This document shows positions 21,114 to 32,146 of a DNA stretch of 64,000 nucleotides, one piece after another. Position numbers and translations under genes: made by a program. Source of the stretch: Macrosoma leucophasiata (lineage: Eukaryota > Arthropoda > Insecta > Lepidoptera > Hedylidae); the NCBI GenBank assembly GCA_036365455.1, contig JAWQUS010000027.1:21068501-21132500 (forward strand), in the 5' to 3' direction. The first letter of the stretch is position 1. Every line of letters begins with the position of its first letter. The notes below the pieces were generated by a model. That model had not been told where the DNA came from. It did no database searches and saw only the letters and a program-made list of their open reading frames with translations.

Positions 21114-21455
21114 ATACTCGACCCGGGAAATGAACCCAGGTCTCCAGTGGAATGTATGTTAGTATTGTAAGAAATAAATGTAATCCACGTTGAGAATTGA
21201 AAAAAAGATTCTAATCACATAAGTATTACGTCTTAGAAAGTAAAAAGTTCGACATACTATATAGAATTGACCAACATATCACTTATTAGCCTATTGCTCC
21301 AGATGTACACTGTAACGCATGCAAACCATGCCGGTAAGTAGGTGTTACAACATTGTTTTACGTTAATACGCTCACTTGACAGTAAATATTGTATCTGAGC
21401 GGTGGTAACCCAGTTTTTGTTAGTGGAACTACATTGGCGGGGCTTGGAGCGCAGA
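21114..21455. other. Spacer with a short SINE-A head scrap
   Basis: 21115-21150 (CGACCCGGGAAATGAACCCA) is a SINE-A B-box remnant; the rest is unassigned. Confidence 0.45.
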
Positions 21456-22022
21456 TTTTACTGGTGGTAGAACTCTAGTGACGGAGCTCGCGGGCGTAGA
21501 CCACCGCATTATACCGCAATATACGCGGGGTAGGCAGAGGCAAATGCATGCATTCAATCATACATGCAAAAACCCACGACTCGCCGGTTACGTTTTGGCC
21601 CATGTAACAGGTGGCGAACCTGTTGCCATCTCCGGGCACATTACCAAACGCCGGGGTACTGGGAAACTGCCAGAAAATGGAAAAATCCCAATAGAAGCAG
21701 AGATAAAGGATTTTAAACCGTTATCTCTAATATCCCCCGACCCGGGAATCGAACCCAGGACCTCCAGCGTAATAGTAGTGGCCTGCTACCACTACGCTAC
21801 TGAGGCAGTTAAATGGTAGTGTTCAGCACTATCGTTTTCCGGTCAGGTGGTTATGTACGGCCCTGTAATTTCCGGCACTGAGGCATAACACCTTAGACCT
21901 CAGGAGCGGTAACGCATGTGCATTTTGACTTTGGACTTTGTGTGGGTGTCTGTAGGCTGTAGTCATCACTTAACATTAATATGAACTACATGCTTGTTTT
22001 CCACTTCCATTACATAAAAAAA
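21456..22022 (+). repeat. SINE-B copy split by a SINE-A insertion
   Basis: The 5' part is 21456-21526 (ACTGGTGGTAGAACTC...) and the 3' part 21811-22022 (AAATGGTAGTGTTCAGCACT ... CTTCCATTACATAAAAAA). The pieces are collinear with other SINE-B copies. Confidence 0.9.
21527..21810 (-). repeat. SINE-A nested in SINE-B
   Basis: Runs from GGGGTAGGCAGAGG to CTACTGAGGCAGTT; the last 25 bp of the usual tail are missing. It is younger than the surrounding SINE-B. Confidence 0.9.
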
Positions 22023-22153
22023 CAGATGTTGATGATATAGTAGAATTGCCCACATCATAAAATGATCGATAATTTTATGAAATGGTTGCATTCTACAAAC
22101 ATGTCCACTGTTCATATGATGATGTGCCTTGGCTGGATAATAATATTAATAAT

Positions 22154-22261
22154 GCCAACCTATTATACGTCCCACTGCTGGGCACGAGTCTCTCCCCTTT
22201 TTGGGGGGAGGCCTGGAGCTTACTCCACCACGCTGCTCCAATGCGAATTGGTGGACATACA
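22154..22261 (-). repeat. Repeat-G 3' fragment
   Basis: TATTATACGTCCCACTGCTG to GCTGCTCCAATGCG; truncated. Confidence 0.75.
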
Positions 22262-22326
22262 CGAATGCAAATCGTTTGTCAATAAAATCGATGAAACGCC
22301 CGGCCACTTTATAAAATATTTTATTT

Positions 22327-22580
22327 AAAGAAAAATGAAAAGAAAAATTTGACTTCAGGCGAGACTCGAACTCGCGGCCTACTGGGAATCTAGTCCAGCC
22401 GCTCTTCCAATTGAACTACTGAAGTCCTGCCCGATTTGTCAAATCTTTCCTTCACATTTATTGCATTGCATTATGGTAGCAGTAGCGCTATCTATTGCCA
22501 AACTATGCTAGTTAGGCAACCGATATAATAGACTTTGCAGTTTATTGAATATCGTAAAGAATTCGCTTTTACCCTTAATA
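22327..22580 (-). repeat. Repeat-D copy 2, left half of an inverted pair
   Basis: The tRNA-like core is 22352-22425, identical in acceptor, D and T stems to copy 1. Beyond it lie GAAGGAAAGATTTGAC, a TAGATAGCGCTACTGC phrase and AAGGGTAAAAGCGAATTC, which also precede copy 4 at 41.8 kb. Confidence 0.88.
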
Positions 22581-22581
22581 A

Positions 22582-22904
22582 TTGTTTTATATTATTTCGC
22601 ATTAACACATGCTTGTGAAATATATTTTATTTAAAGAAAAATGGAAAGAAAAAATCGGTTGCCTAACTACCATAGTTTGGCAATAGATGGCGCTACTGCT
22701 ACCATAAAGCAATGCAATAAATGTGAAGGAAAGATTTGAAAAATCGGGCAGGACTTCAGTAGCTCAATTGGAAGAGCGGCTGGACTAGATTCCCAGTAGG
22801 CCGCGAGTTCGAGTCTCGCCTGAAGTCAAATTTTTCTTTCCATTTTTCTTTAAATAAAATATATTTCACAAGCATGTGTTAATGCGAAATAATATAAAAC
22901 AATC
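22582..22904 (+). repeat. Repeat-D copy 3, right half of an inverted pair
   Basis: The core is 22753-22826. The A/T-rich flank 22582-22638 reappears inverted at 22848-22904, so a second inverted pair is nested in the first. Confidence 0.88.
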
Positions 22905-23139
22905 ACTTTATAAAATGTCAAAGCTAATTTGATCATATATCATGAAATGGTTGCATTCAGTGCCGACAGAAGCGCTACAAGTTACGCTTTGTTTATGACC
23001 ATTCTATGGACTCTTGCTTGCAATCAAAATACGACGTTAAAAAAGCTGCGCGTGAGAGGTTGGTATTTAATCTCACTTACATACACCCTGTATTCAACAG
23101 TGACGTATTGATGCGGAACTCTTAAAAAGTTACATTGTT

Positions 23140-23351
23140 TCTACACGTGTGAATGCCCTTAAGGGATAGACAGAGGTATATGCAAGCATTACTGCAAACA
23201 ACGATACAGCTACAATTTCGTTTGATTTACGTTTTTTTAGCCTCAGTTTCTCATTAATTTGGCGCATTACATAACTCTGGTTCCCACTGCCATAATAACT
23301 AACCTCGGAAATCAATATCGGTAGCTATTGAGCTACTGAGGCAGTTAAGCT
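23140..23351 (-). repeat. SINE-A copy, strongly diverged
   Basis: GAATGCCCTTAAGGGATAG..CAGAGGTATATGC is a decayed tail, and CTACTGAGGCAGTT is a head end. It faces the copy at 23361 head to head through a perfect 19-bp inverted repeat (23333-23351 and 23356-23374). Confidence 0.55.
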
Positions 23352-23360
23352 ATTGAGCTT

Positions 23361-23629
23361 AACTGCCTCAGTAGCCTAGCGGTAGCAGGCCACTACTACT
23401 ACGCTGGAGGTCCTGGATTCGATCCCCGGGTTGGGGGCTGTCAGAGAAAACGGTTTAAAATCCTTTATCTCTGGTTCTATTGGATTTTTTCCGTTTTCTG
23501 GAAGTTTCCCAGTGCCTCGGAGTTTGGTAATGTGCCCGGAGATATCGTGGGTGTTTGCATGTATGCTTGAAAGCATGCATTTACCTCTGCCTAACCCTTC
23601 GGAGATTACAAGTGTGAAGTTACGTTTTT
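23361..23629 (+). repeat. SINE-A copy, near full length
   Basis: AACTGCCTCAGTAGCCTAGC head, GGATTCGATCCCCGG B box, and tail through GTGAAGTTACGTTTT. The stretch between GGAGATATCG and TGGGTGTTTG is deleted. Confidence 0.88.
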
Positions 23630-24458
23630 TCAGCTTAATAGCAGGACTTAAACTTAGCAGTAGCACTTGGAGGCCACTTCACCACGACCCAGTTAAAGGT
23701 ACTTATTATTACCACACCACAAAATATTGACTAATGCAAAAGACAATATAAACTGAACAAGATATATCCAACAAAATAATCAATAATTGAGCATTAATAA
23801 AATCTAAATTACCTCCATCTTGGGCTTACACAATAAAACACTGTCTATTTGATAATGGTCATATTATAAACAACTTGGAAGACCATTAAAGTTGCAGTAA
23901 GCCATTTATTGATTCACCGTTCATCATGAACTCTGATGGAGATGACCTTCGGAGCGTATCATTCGGATTTCATACTAGTAATAACAATGAAAAAAGATTT
24001 ACATTACCTACCGTAAATATTATAACTACCTATCGTTTGCGAATATTTTATGAGGCAAATTCATCATAAATCTTTTACGGAATAATATTTTTACAAATAA
24101 AAGTGAATCACCAAAATACTGACGTATAATTTTCAAGCGATTGCACCAAATTGTATAAGTCTTTGTTAAATGTGTTCGTTATTGACAAGAGAAAGTTAAA
24201 ATGAAAAAAAAAAAAAAAAACGTTAAAGATAATAGCATATTTTATGGCGGTACATAGTTTGCGGGGTCAGCTAGTTGGTTATGAAATTGAACTCTAAATT
24301 TTGTCCTATATGTCTGTTCGTCAGTTATGCATTTTTCTCAAATTTGCTTCAGAACTATTGAGCTGACTGAACGTTTGAAAATAATTGGAAACATGGATAC
24401 CACTTTGGGTCACATTTTTTTCAGTTTAAGGTGGTTTTTTAATTATTTATATATGTAT
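23630..24458. other. Spacer with a Helitron 3' end
   Basis: A poly(A) run lies at 24204-24220. TAGTTTGCGGGGTCAG followed by CTAG|T ends at 24274 and resembles the end of the Helitron at 8281; its 5' end was not found. No gene. Confidence 0.45.
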
Positions 24459-24730
24459 CTTCACGCCAGGTCCCTAACAGGGTAGGCAGAGAGTGTAGAG
24501 CGCCAGATATCCCGGTCCTGACATACCACTCGTGCCTCGTCTACCTTCATCATTCTCTTCATACATGCACGCCGATTCCTAAGACTTTTGACTCCACCAT
24601 CAGACAGAACAGGTTAGTCTTGGTCTTCCTGGGCCTCTGCAACCATCCACATTCGCATTGTATATCTATTTAGTCATTCGCTCATTCGACATTCTTTCTA
24701 TATGCCCGAACCATCGGAGCATGCCTTTTT
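24459..24730 (-). repeat. LINE-H C-terminal tail
   Basis: Reverse complement of the 17208-17462 tail: CTTCACGCCAGGTCCCTAAC, then GAGCGCCAGATATCCCGG. It extends about 50 bp further upstream than that copy (CGACATTCTTTCTATATG). Confidence 0.72.
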
Positions 24731-24852
24731 TCACCGCAATAAGTGGATCAACAATTTAAAAAAAATACAGAAATCTCCATAAAAAGTCTATTTAAGTCTC
24801 ATATTATATTGATTAAAAAAATATGCAAAATTATAAGGCGTTAATAGTATTC

Positions 24853-24962
24853 ACCAATCCGCATTGGAGCAGCGTGGTGGAGTAAGCTCCAGGCCTCCCC
24901 CCCAAAAAAAAGGGGAGAGATTTGTGCCCGGCAGTGGGACGTATAATGGGTTGCCATTATTA
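24853..24962 (+). repeat. Repeat-G 3' fragment
   Basis: CCAATCCGCATTGGAGCAGC to GTGGGACGTATAATGGGTTG, with a C7A8 stretch in the middle. Confidence 0.75.
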
Positions 24963-25621
24963 TTTATTATTATAATAGTATTCATATACTCGGACTTTAC
25001 CCCCTACCATAATTTCCGTTTTTGTTCGAATATGGGCAAAATTGATGAGGATCTCTAAAATAACTTTATCTGTGAGATTGTTCAGTATAAAATTAAGGAA
25101 AACAATGCATTTTCTGTCCTTCCATACCTGCCTGTTTCTTTGTTTGTTATTTTTTACATCTACATGACGGAACTGTTCACCGTGAAATTAAATAGAAGGG
25201 ATTGTTTCTGAACAGATGACTTTACAACGAATAGAATATGCATAATATGGGAATTCGTACAAATGAACTGAATTGAAGGCAATCAATTTTGTAGGCGAAC
25301 TAAATAAAATGATTAAAAAGTGACAAAAAGTAGAGTTGGCTGTTTTTCCAATTACAAGTATCGATATCTCACTCTAAACTACCTCGAATTTTTAAATTTC
25401 ACTTTTTCCCTAAACATACAGTGCGCTACCATAATTGTATATAAAATGTTGATCTAGAGAATCAGACTTCAACGCAACTGAAATTCACTTCAATTTCAAT
25501 TTCTTCTTCCGGATGGAAAGAAGAAAATGAAGTGAAACTCATGAATAAATTCCAAAACTTACACTTTAACACGATACACATCTTACATAGGTATGTATTT
25601 TCAGAAGTGGAAGTGACTTGC
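24963..25621. other. Spacer, no gene recognised
   Basis: AT-rich; nothing recognised. Confidence 0.3.
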
Positions 25622-25893
25622 TATTGTTTTATGTAAAGATGGTGGCAAACAAGTATTCAGATCAACTGCAGTCTATATACATCTACACAAAAACCAGAGA
25701 TCAAAATGCAGATGCGTCGCCACCCCTGAGACCTAAATTATGCTTCTGTGATATTTATTACGGAGTTCCTACATTATCATCTAATCTGAACACGATAGAG
25801 CTGAATATTACCATTTGGCGCCAGATAGATTAGGTAATGCGGTAGTCCACACCCACGCCCTCGAACTCTTTCACTGGAACTCTACCATCAGTC
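25622..25893 (-). repeat. SINE-B, older subtype
   Basis: Recognisable through GGCAAACAAG.ATTCAGATC, CAAAATGCAGATGCGTCGCC and GCCAGATAGATTAGGTAATG. The GGCAGATAGATTAGG form recurs in the copies at 30.2, 39.9, 47.0 and 62.4 kb and suggests an older subfamily. Confidence 0.75.
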
Positions 25894-27317
25894 AGTATTA
25901 ATCTGTAGCAATATTATATTGCGTTACTATTTACGCTTAAAGTATGCTTAATGCAACACCATGCTTTAAAAATGTTGAATCTTAAAGTCAACATTTGACA
26001 GCATACTCAACAAACATACGCTCCAAAGACTTATTAGATTACGCATACAGGAGCAAGATCATGATTAATTAATACAAAAAACTGTACTATGATTGATGAA
26101 CGAAACGCTAAAACTATTTGTGAAGCAACCAACTTAATAAGTTGGTGTTAGAATACGCAATTTGCGTTGGTTATAAATTATAATATCCTATGCTAAAGTA
26201 GAACGCATGAAACGAAATATCCGACGGCAATGGAGGAGCAAATACTTTATGATTGATTCACGGCCTTTAAAATGTTTTCAATGAAATCTATTTGGATATT
26301 AATTTATTCCGATCCGTTGTTTTTGTATAAATACGCGCGTAGTTTCAATGACAAATTTCGAAACAATTTATTTTGTAAGGATGCTTCGACATAAAAATGG
26401 ACTTAGTTAGGTCTAGTTATAATTGGTTGTGATATTATGCATTGTATCAATAGGTAGATAAACAGCAACTCTTCAAATTTTAATTATGATTTACGATCAT
26501 GTACCACTTAAAGTATTACATGAACGAAACTCATTTTATTTAAATGCAAAATTAAATTGAACACCTCACACTATTTGGAACGCATCGCAAAAACCTCGTT
26601 AATTATAAAAATCTCAAATGCTTATCGTAAAATCCTTTACGTAATTGAAAAAAAAATAAAATGTTAATTATTAACTGCGAAATTAAAATTGGATCCGTAA
26701 CGATTACGAACAAGTTGAACGTGTTACAGTTAAGACATAATGACGTTTTCGTATAAGTACGAACACAAGTCATAATAATTACGTAGTTTACGTACATTAC
26801 GTAAAACAGTACATGTTTATTGTCAAACCGAGTTTCAACACGATTTAACTAGCGGCGATCCAAGCGACTTGCGATGCGATACTGATCTAGGCCGTTATTA
26901 CTTCTTATTTTGCAACGCAGTCCACGATCCGAATAATAACACATGCCCACTAATTACTACCGACAATGGAGTAGAAAATAAACGTCCACGTAGTTTCGGC
27001 AAAGCCATTATTTATTTCTTAAAAAAAAATACTGGTAAATTTTACTCTCTATCGACAAGTATTTTTCGCTACAATAACAGGTACATCAACTCAAAATAAC
27101 TCAACAACCGATCTGGTTTCACAAACTAGAAAAAAAAAGATCATAACAAAAAATAAAATATACGAGATATCAGTGCAAAGAGTCCGAGGGTCGTGGGGTT
27201 TTAATAGGATCTGGGTGAGGCCACTATCCACGCTCGAAAACCCAACGGCCCCCGGACGCATTAGTGCTAATCTTAGATTTATATATCACAATCAAGCTGT
27301 CTGCTCCCTGCAGCCAG
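25894..27317. other. Spacer downstream of the cuticular gene
   Basis: AT-rich with no recognised repeat. Possible minus-strand poly(A) signals for the cuticular gene are ATTAAA at 27204-27199 and AATAAA at 27016-27011. The small frames here are not supported as genes. Confidence 0.4.
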
Positions 27318-28702
27318 TTAGTAGCTACCATGATGGCCATACTCGTGGCCATGACTGACGACGACTGGGACGGGCACCTTCACTGGGTAGGGCACGGGTT
27401 TCTCGATGTGCACGGGCACATGCTTCTCAATGTGGACTGGGTAAGGCCTGTCGACTGGGATCTTGACGGGCACAGGCACGTGTCTTTCTACTGGGTAGGG
27501 AATATGCTTCTCAACGGGGTACGGCGCTGGCACGGGAACCTTGACTGGGTAAGGCACTGGCTTCTCTACGTGCACGGGCACTGGGCGGTCAACGTGTACG
27601 TGCACTGGGTACGGCACGTGCTTCTCAACTGGGTAGGGGACGGGTTTCTCAACTGGGTAAGGCACAGGCTTGGGAATATGCACGGGGTAGGGCCTGTCGA
27701 CTGGGACCTTGACGGGGTAAGGCACTTCCTTGATTACGGGGTAGGGAGCTGGTACATGGACTGGGACCTTCACTGGGTATGGAACCTTCTTTTCTACTGG
27801 GTAAGGAGCTGGCACGGGGACCTTGACGGGGACGTGGATGTGTTTCTCAACTGGGTAGGGTTGGGGTACGTATACCTTGACGGGAACAGGCCTGTCGACT
27901 GGAACATGCACGGGGTATGGCACTTTCTTTTCAACGGGATAGGGTTGGGGTACATGCACGGGTACTTTGACGAGCTCCTTGACAGTGTAAGGAACATGCT
28001 TGACCACGGGGTAGGGTTGAGGTACTGGTACCTTGACGGGAACTGGCACGTGCTTTTCAACGGGATAGGGGATGTGTTTTTCTACTGGGTAGGGAACTGG
28101 GACGTTCTTGACCACTGTGACGGTCTTGTGGGAGTGAACTTCCTCGTGTCCGCCGAACCCGCCGTGACCACCGCTTAGTCCGCCGTAACCACCGCTGAAT
28201 CCACCACCGTATCCGCCGCCATATCCGCCACCAAATCCACCTTCAAATCCACCATGTCCGCCGCCATATCCAATGTCGATTAATCCTCGTTTTTCGTGCT
28301 TCTTGTCGTCTGCCGCCGCTTTGTCGTCGGTCACTGCCACTTCTTTTTCTGCTCCTTTGGCTTCTTCAGCGTATGTGAACGCCAAAAGAGCCACCAGACT
28401 GGCAGCCACGAGCTGTAACAATGACAAAGAAAAATTAAAACACCAGTTTGATTAGCCTATCTAGTTTTGGGGATTATTTTAGTGAATTTCGAGCTGATCA
28501 ACAAGGGATACATTAAAATTTGATGACAATTTTCTGATCATAATAACAATCATTATCATTTAAAAAAAATGGATACAGTGTCAGAAGGACATAACTGAAA
28601 GCTCGGAACCAATGTCGTAATATCCATGTTAAGTGGGTCGTAGAATAATCCATAACACTATCACTTGGACACTATACACAAATAACACACCAGGTATTTC
28701 AT
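27318..28702 (-). CDS. Secreted cuticular-type protein, Gly-rich then PYPV-repeat; two exons
   Basis: Probable structural protein of the cuticle or another extracellular matrix. Exon 1 is 28702-28691 and encodes Met-Lys-Tyr-Leu. A 278-bp intron (28690-28413) has GT at 28690 and a pyrimidine tract plus TTACAG at the acceptor. Exon 2 is 28412-27318, ending in TAA. The 368-residue product opens with a signal peptide (MKYLLVAASLVALLAFTYA). An acidic/Lys segment and a short KHEKRG site follow. Then come a Gly-rich block (GGYGGGYGGGFSGGYGG) and about 245 residues of degenerate repeats built on VPYPVEK, VPVPVKV and VDRPYPVHI. The C-terminus is GHEYGHHGSY. It has no chitin-binding RR consensus, so it fits the heterogeneous 'hypothetical' cuticular class. 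The conserved downstream frame could start from TTG at 28427, but the spliced ATG gives the complete signal peptide. Class membership is inference; gene structure is well supported. Confidence 0.9.
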
Positions 28703-28776
28703 GATGCTGCGTTTGTGGTTGCACTGAAGCCAGTGGAGTCCTGAATGCGAATGATGCGTGTTCTCAACAGCTTCGC

Positions 28777-28785
28777 TATATATAT
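28777..28785 (-). promoter_or_regulatory. TATA box of the cuticular gene
   Basis: TATATATA on the minus strand, about 75 bp upstream of the ATG at 28702. Initiation would fall near 28745-28755, close to ATCATTC/ATTCAGG motifs, giving a 5' UTR of about 45-50 nt. Confidence 0.7.
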
Positions 28786-29372
28786 GCGGTATGAGCGGCC
28801 GAGCGAAGAAAAAAAATGGCGTCGCTCCGTAGGACTATACTTTCGCTTTCGAGGTACAGTGTACAGTCAAAATGCTCCATATCGCAGTGTACCGGTTTCG
28901 AACAATAGTTCCTGAAACGATATGCAAGATTGCATTTGCATATTACTTTCCTTTAATTGTATCGTCTTGATTAGGGACTTAAAAATCCGATCTAACCTTG
29001 AGCTTCGATGTATTATTAAGACTCATTTGTCTTTAAAGAATTTTGTAATACCTTAGCGGAATTTGCTAATTAACTAACGGAGGATAAAAATTAGTATTAT
29101 GTAATTAGTATTTTAACAATGAAAATATATTTTGTGGAAACTGAAGATTTTTCAGCTTTTTAAAGATGCTTTTAACATTGAAAGCTTTTGATGATATATA
29201 AGAAACTTAACGATTACAATATCGCAATTGTAATAAATCTTGGTTTACGAATTGTGTCATTCTCTTTATAAGATTATGCCTGAACAAGGATAATACGTAT
29301 TCTGTTACCCCATAAATCAAACTGTAAACTGGTGTTATTGAATTTGAGTACTTTATGCTGATTTAAAACGTA
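28786..29372. other. Upstream region of the cuticular gene
   Basis: The first 100 bp are less AT-rich than the rest and may hold promoter elements; beyond that it is AT-rich spacer with nothing recognised. Confidence 0.35.
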
Positions 29373-29684
29373 CGTAACTTCACGCCTGTAATCCCCGAAG
29401 GGATAGGCAGAGGTAAATGCATGCATTCAAGCATTTATGCAAACACCCACGATTCGCCGGTTACGATTTTGGCCCATGTAACAAGTGGCGAGCCTGTTGA
29501 CATCTCCGGGCACATCACTAAACTTCGAGGTACTGGGAAATTTCCAGAAAAATGGAAAGATCCCAATAGAACCAGAGATAAAGGACTTTACACCATTATC
29601 TCTGATAACCCACGACCCAGGAATCGAACCCAGGACCTCAGCGTAGTAGTAGTGGCCTGCTACCAGTAGGCTACCGAGGCAGTT
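29373..29684 (-). repeat. SINE-A copy, full length
   Basis: All parts present, from CGTAACTTCACGCCTGTAAT (tail end) to GGCTACCGAGGCAGTT (head). No clear target duplication. Confidence 0.92.
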
Positions 29685-29794
29685 ATATTTTTACGCGTAT
29701 AACTAACTTCGCCACAGATTTTAATCGCACAGTAGTGTAGTGGTAGCAAGATGCAAATGCAACCCCAGCGTTGGTAGCGAAGTGCTTTAGGGAT

Positions 29795-30034
29795 TTCATT
29801 TTTAATGTCTAATTTGTCATTTTAATCAACGGTCAATTATTATTCACTAATTTTTTTAACACGCTTTTATAAGCTTGGGTTGTATGTATGTAACGAAATC
29901 ATTGAGCATAATTTTACTATAATTTGACCTATCACAAAAAAGCCTAAAAAGCACGGAAAGTGTGTCTGGACCGGGATATCTGGCGCTCCACACTCTCTGG
30001 CTACCCCGTTAGGGACCTGGCGTGAAGATACATA
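29795..30034 (+). repeat. LINE-H tail with upstream segment, inverted partner of 32921-33132
   Basis: TAATTTGTCATTTTAATCAACGG and AAGCTTGGGTTGTATG are followed at 29957 by GACCGGGATATCTGGCGC..CCTGGCGTGAAGATAC. The same two blocks recur in inverse at 32921-33132. Confidence 0.68.
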
Positions 30035-30214
30035 TATATGTATATATATCAACTACCTTTTTTTATATAGTTTTATTGGTTGCTATTTTCGGAGCCGATG
30101 ATGATATTTATTACTTTTTATTGCATTTACCTAAATTGACATATATTGTATATATATTACGAGACGAGCCAGTTCGTTCAGGGATGTGTGACGACAGAAA
30201 GCTTGAGTTATTTT

Positions 30215-30697
30215 GCTTATGTGAAAGAAATTACGGGGTCATACATTAACTTGTAATCGGCACAATATAGATACAGCTGAAATAACATTTGGAAGCAGAT
30301 AGATGCAGGGGCGGATTTGATAAGTTGGCTGCCCTAGGTCTATGAAAGATTGCCGCCCCCCCTCCCCCTGTGCTGTAAAGCATAAAAAATTAGATAAACT
30401 ATAGAAATTTAATTGAAAAAAAAAACTGTAGTCAGTAAGTGATTCAATTAATTTTTCTAATAATTGTAATTGTCATTCATGTATTTTTTTTCGCGAGATG
30501 CTATATGGACTCGCTTTTGAGATTTTACACGTATGCACGTAAGCAACTACTTAAAAAAAAAACGACCAAACATTGCCGCTTCCCAAATTTGCCGCTCTAG
30601 GCCCGGGCCTACTCGGCCTGTACGGAAATCCGTCCCTAGATGTAATAATACGGTGACGCCTACACCGTCGAGCTCCGCCATTGGAACTCTACCACCA
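30215..30697 (-). repeat. SINE-B, diverged, split by a DNA transposon
   Basis: The left piece ends GGAAGCAGATAGATG at 30305. The right piece starts TAGATGTAATAATACGG at 30637 and runs to GAACTCTACCACCA. Together they reconstruct the older SINE-B subtype. Confidence 0.7.
30306..30636. mobile_element. Non-autonomous DNA transposon, 331 bp
   Basis: CAGGGGCGGATTTG at the left and AAATCCGTCCC at the right are inverted. TAGATG is repeated at both edges (30300-30305 and 30637-30642). Internal inverted phrases are CTGCCCTAGG and CCGCTCTAGGCC. The ends look hAT-like, but hAT normally makes 8-bp duplications. Confidence 0.72.
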
Positions 30698-30930
30698 TTA
30701 CTTTACAATCAAAAGAAAACAAATGCTTTGTAGACAGAACCAAAGAGAACGTTTGATATCTTTACAGCGACAACTTTGGATACCACATTTTCGGAAATCC
30801 TGCATAAAATTACGGACATTATCATTTTAAACGAGTTTACCACGCGATTTATGAATGGAATAGCGGAAACACAAAAAGTATGGTAAACCAGAAACACAAC
30901 TGAAACTTAATACGTTGTTTCAAGTTTTTT

Positions 30931-31052
30931 AATGTATCTTCACGTCAGGTCCCTAACGGGGTAGGCAGAGAGTGTAGAGCGCCAGATATTCCGGTCCTCA
31001 TATACCCCTCGTGCCTCATCTTCCTTCATCATTCTCTTCATCATGTACGCTT
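30931..31052 (-). repeat. LINE-H tail, short
   Basis: CTTCACGTCAGGTCCCTAAC, GAGCGCCAGATATTCCGGTC and CTTCATCATTCTCTTCATCA. Confidence 0.7.
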
Positions 31053-31350
31053 ACAAATTTTGTAGCTTTTAAAAATAGGTATTGAATATTTTTTGAAATG
31101 GAATCGTTGTCAAAGCTTGGAATATGAGATCTTTCTTCCTATTTCATAGGTTTAAGGTGTTCAGTATCGAAATACGGTGTCGGATAAACCACGTGCTCTC
31201 ATTATGTCACTTCAACTATTGATATCTGCGCCGTCACTTGCTTAATAGTTGAAATATAATTATTTATTTAAGACACGTTTTTCCGCAATTCCATCTGGGG
31301 GGGTACTTATAATCATACCAAATTAGCCTATATTTTATTTCAATGTATAA

Positions 31351-31892
31351 CCTTTTTTATGTAATGGAAGTGGCAAACAGGCATGCAGTTCACATTGATG
31401 TTAAGCAATGACTGCAGCCTATAGACACTTACACAAAGACCAAGGTCAAAATGCAGATGCGTTACCACTCCTGAGGCCTAAGGTGTTATGCCTCTGTCCC
31501 GGAAATTACAGGGCCGTACCTGTTATTTCCGGAACAGCCAATTTACCCAAAACCTTTTAAGACAATTTACCACCTGACCGGAACACTACAGTGCTGAACA
31601 CTACCATTTAGCGGCAAGTATATTAGGTAGTTAGTCCAGCGGTGTGAGATAACCGTTTGATCCGAAGGGTCGCGGGTTCGATCCCCGCACCGGGACAAAT
31701 GTTTGTATGGCCTACAGATATTTGTTTCGGGTCTGGGTGTTTGTGTATGTGTTGTATGTGTACAACGGCACCCACGACACAGGTTTATACCTACTGTGGG
31801 GCTGTGAGTGTAAGCGTATTTTATTTATTTATTTATTTAATGCAGTGGTGCCTACGCCCACGAGCTCTATCACTGGAGCTCTACCACCAGTA
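31351..31892 (-). repeat. SINE-B copy split by SINE-C
   Basis: Left part 31351-31628, right part 31840-31892. A small partial duplication of the GTTATTTCCGGAACAG region occurs near 31520-31570. Confidence 0.88.
31629..31839 (+). repeat. SINE-C nested in SINE-B
   Basis: The head GTTAGTCCAGCGGTGTGAG lacks the first 11 bp (GACGACCCGG). The 3' end has (TTTA)n at 31820-31839. It is younger than the enclosing SINE-B. Confidence 0.9.
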
Positions 31893-32146
31893 AATAATTT
31901 CAAGTTCAATGCTGACAGAGAGACTACAAACACGACAGTTAACAATAATAAAAATATTCAATCGATACTCTTACTATCGTATAATAGTATATTTCTTTAA
32001 ATCTATTTCAAGTTCAATGCTGCCATTGTAGTCACATCTTACTTAATGGTAAGAACGATTGTAACATGCAATTTGTTCGGCTATTGTTATGTAGCAATGT
32101 CTAATAACTAACATTTTTCTGTAGTTTCCACTTCAAAATGTTCTTT

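Noticed and set aside
27264..28178. 304-codon plus-strand frame opposite the cuticular gene
   Set aside because: It mirrors the regular Val-Pro codon pattern of the true gene; no signal peptide, splice context or known domain.
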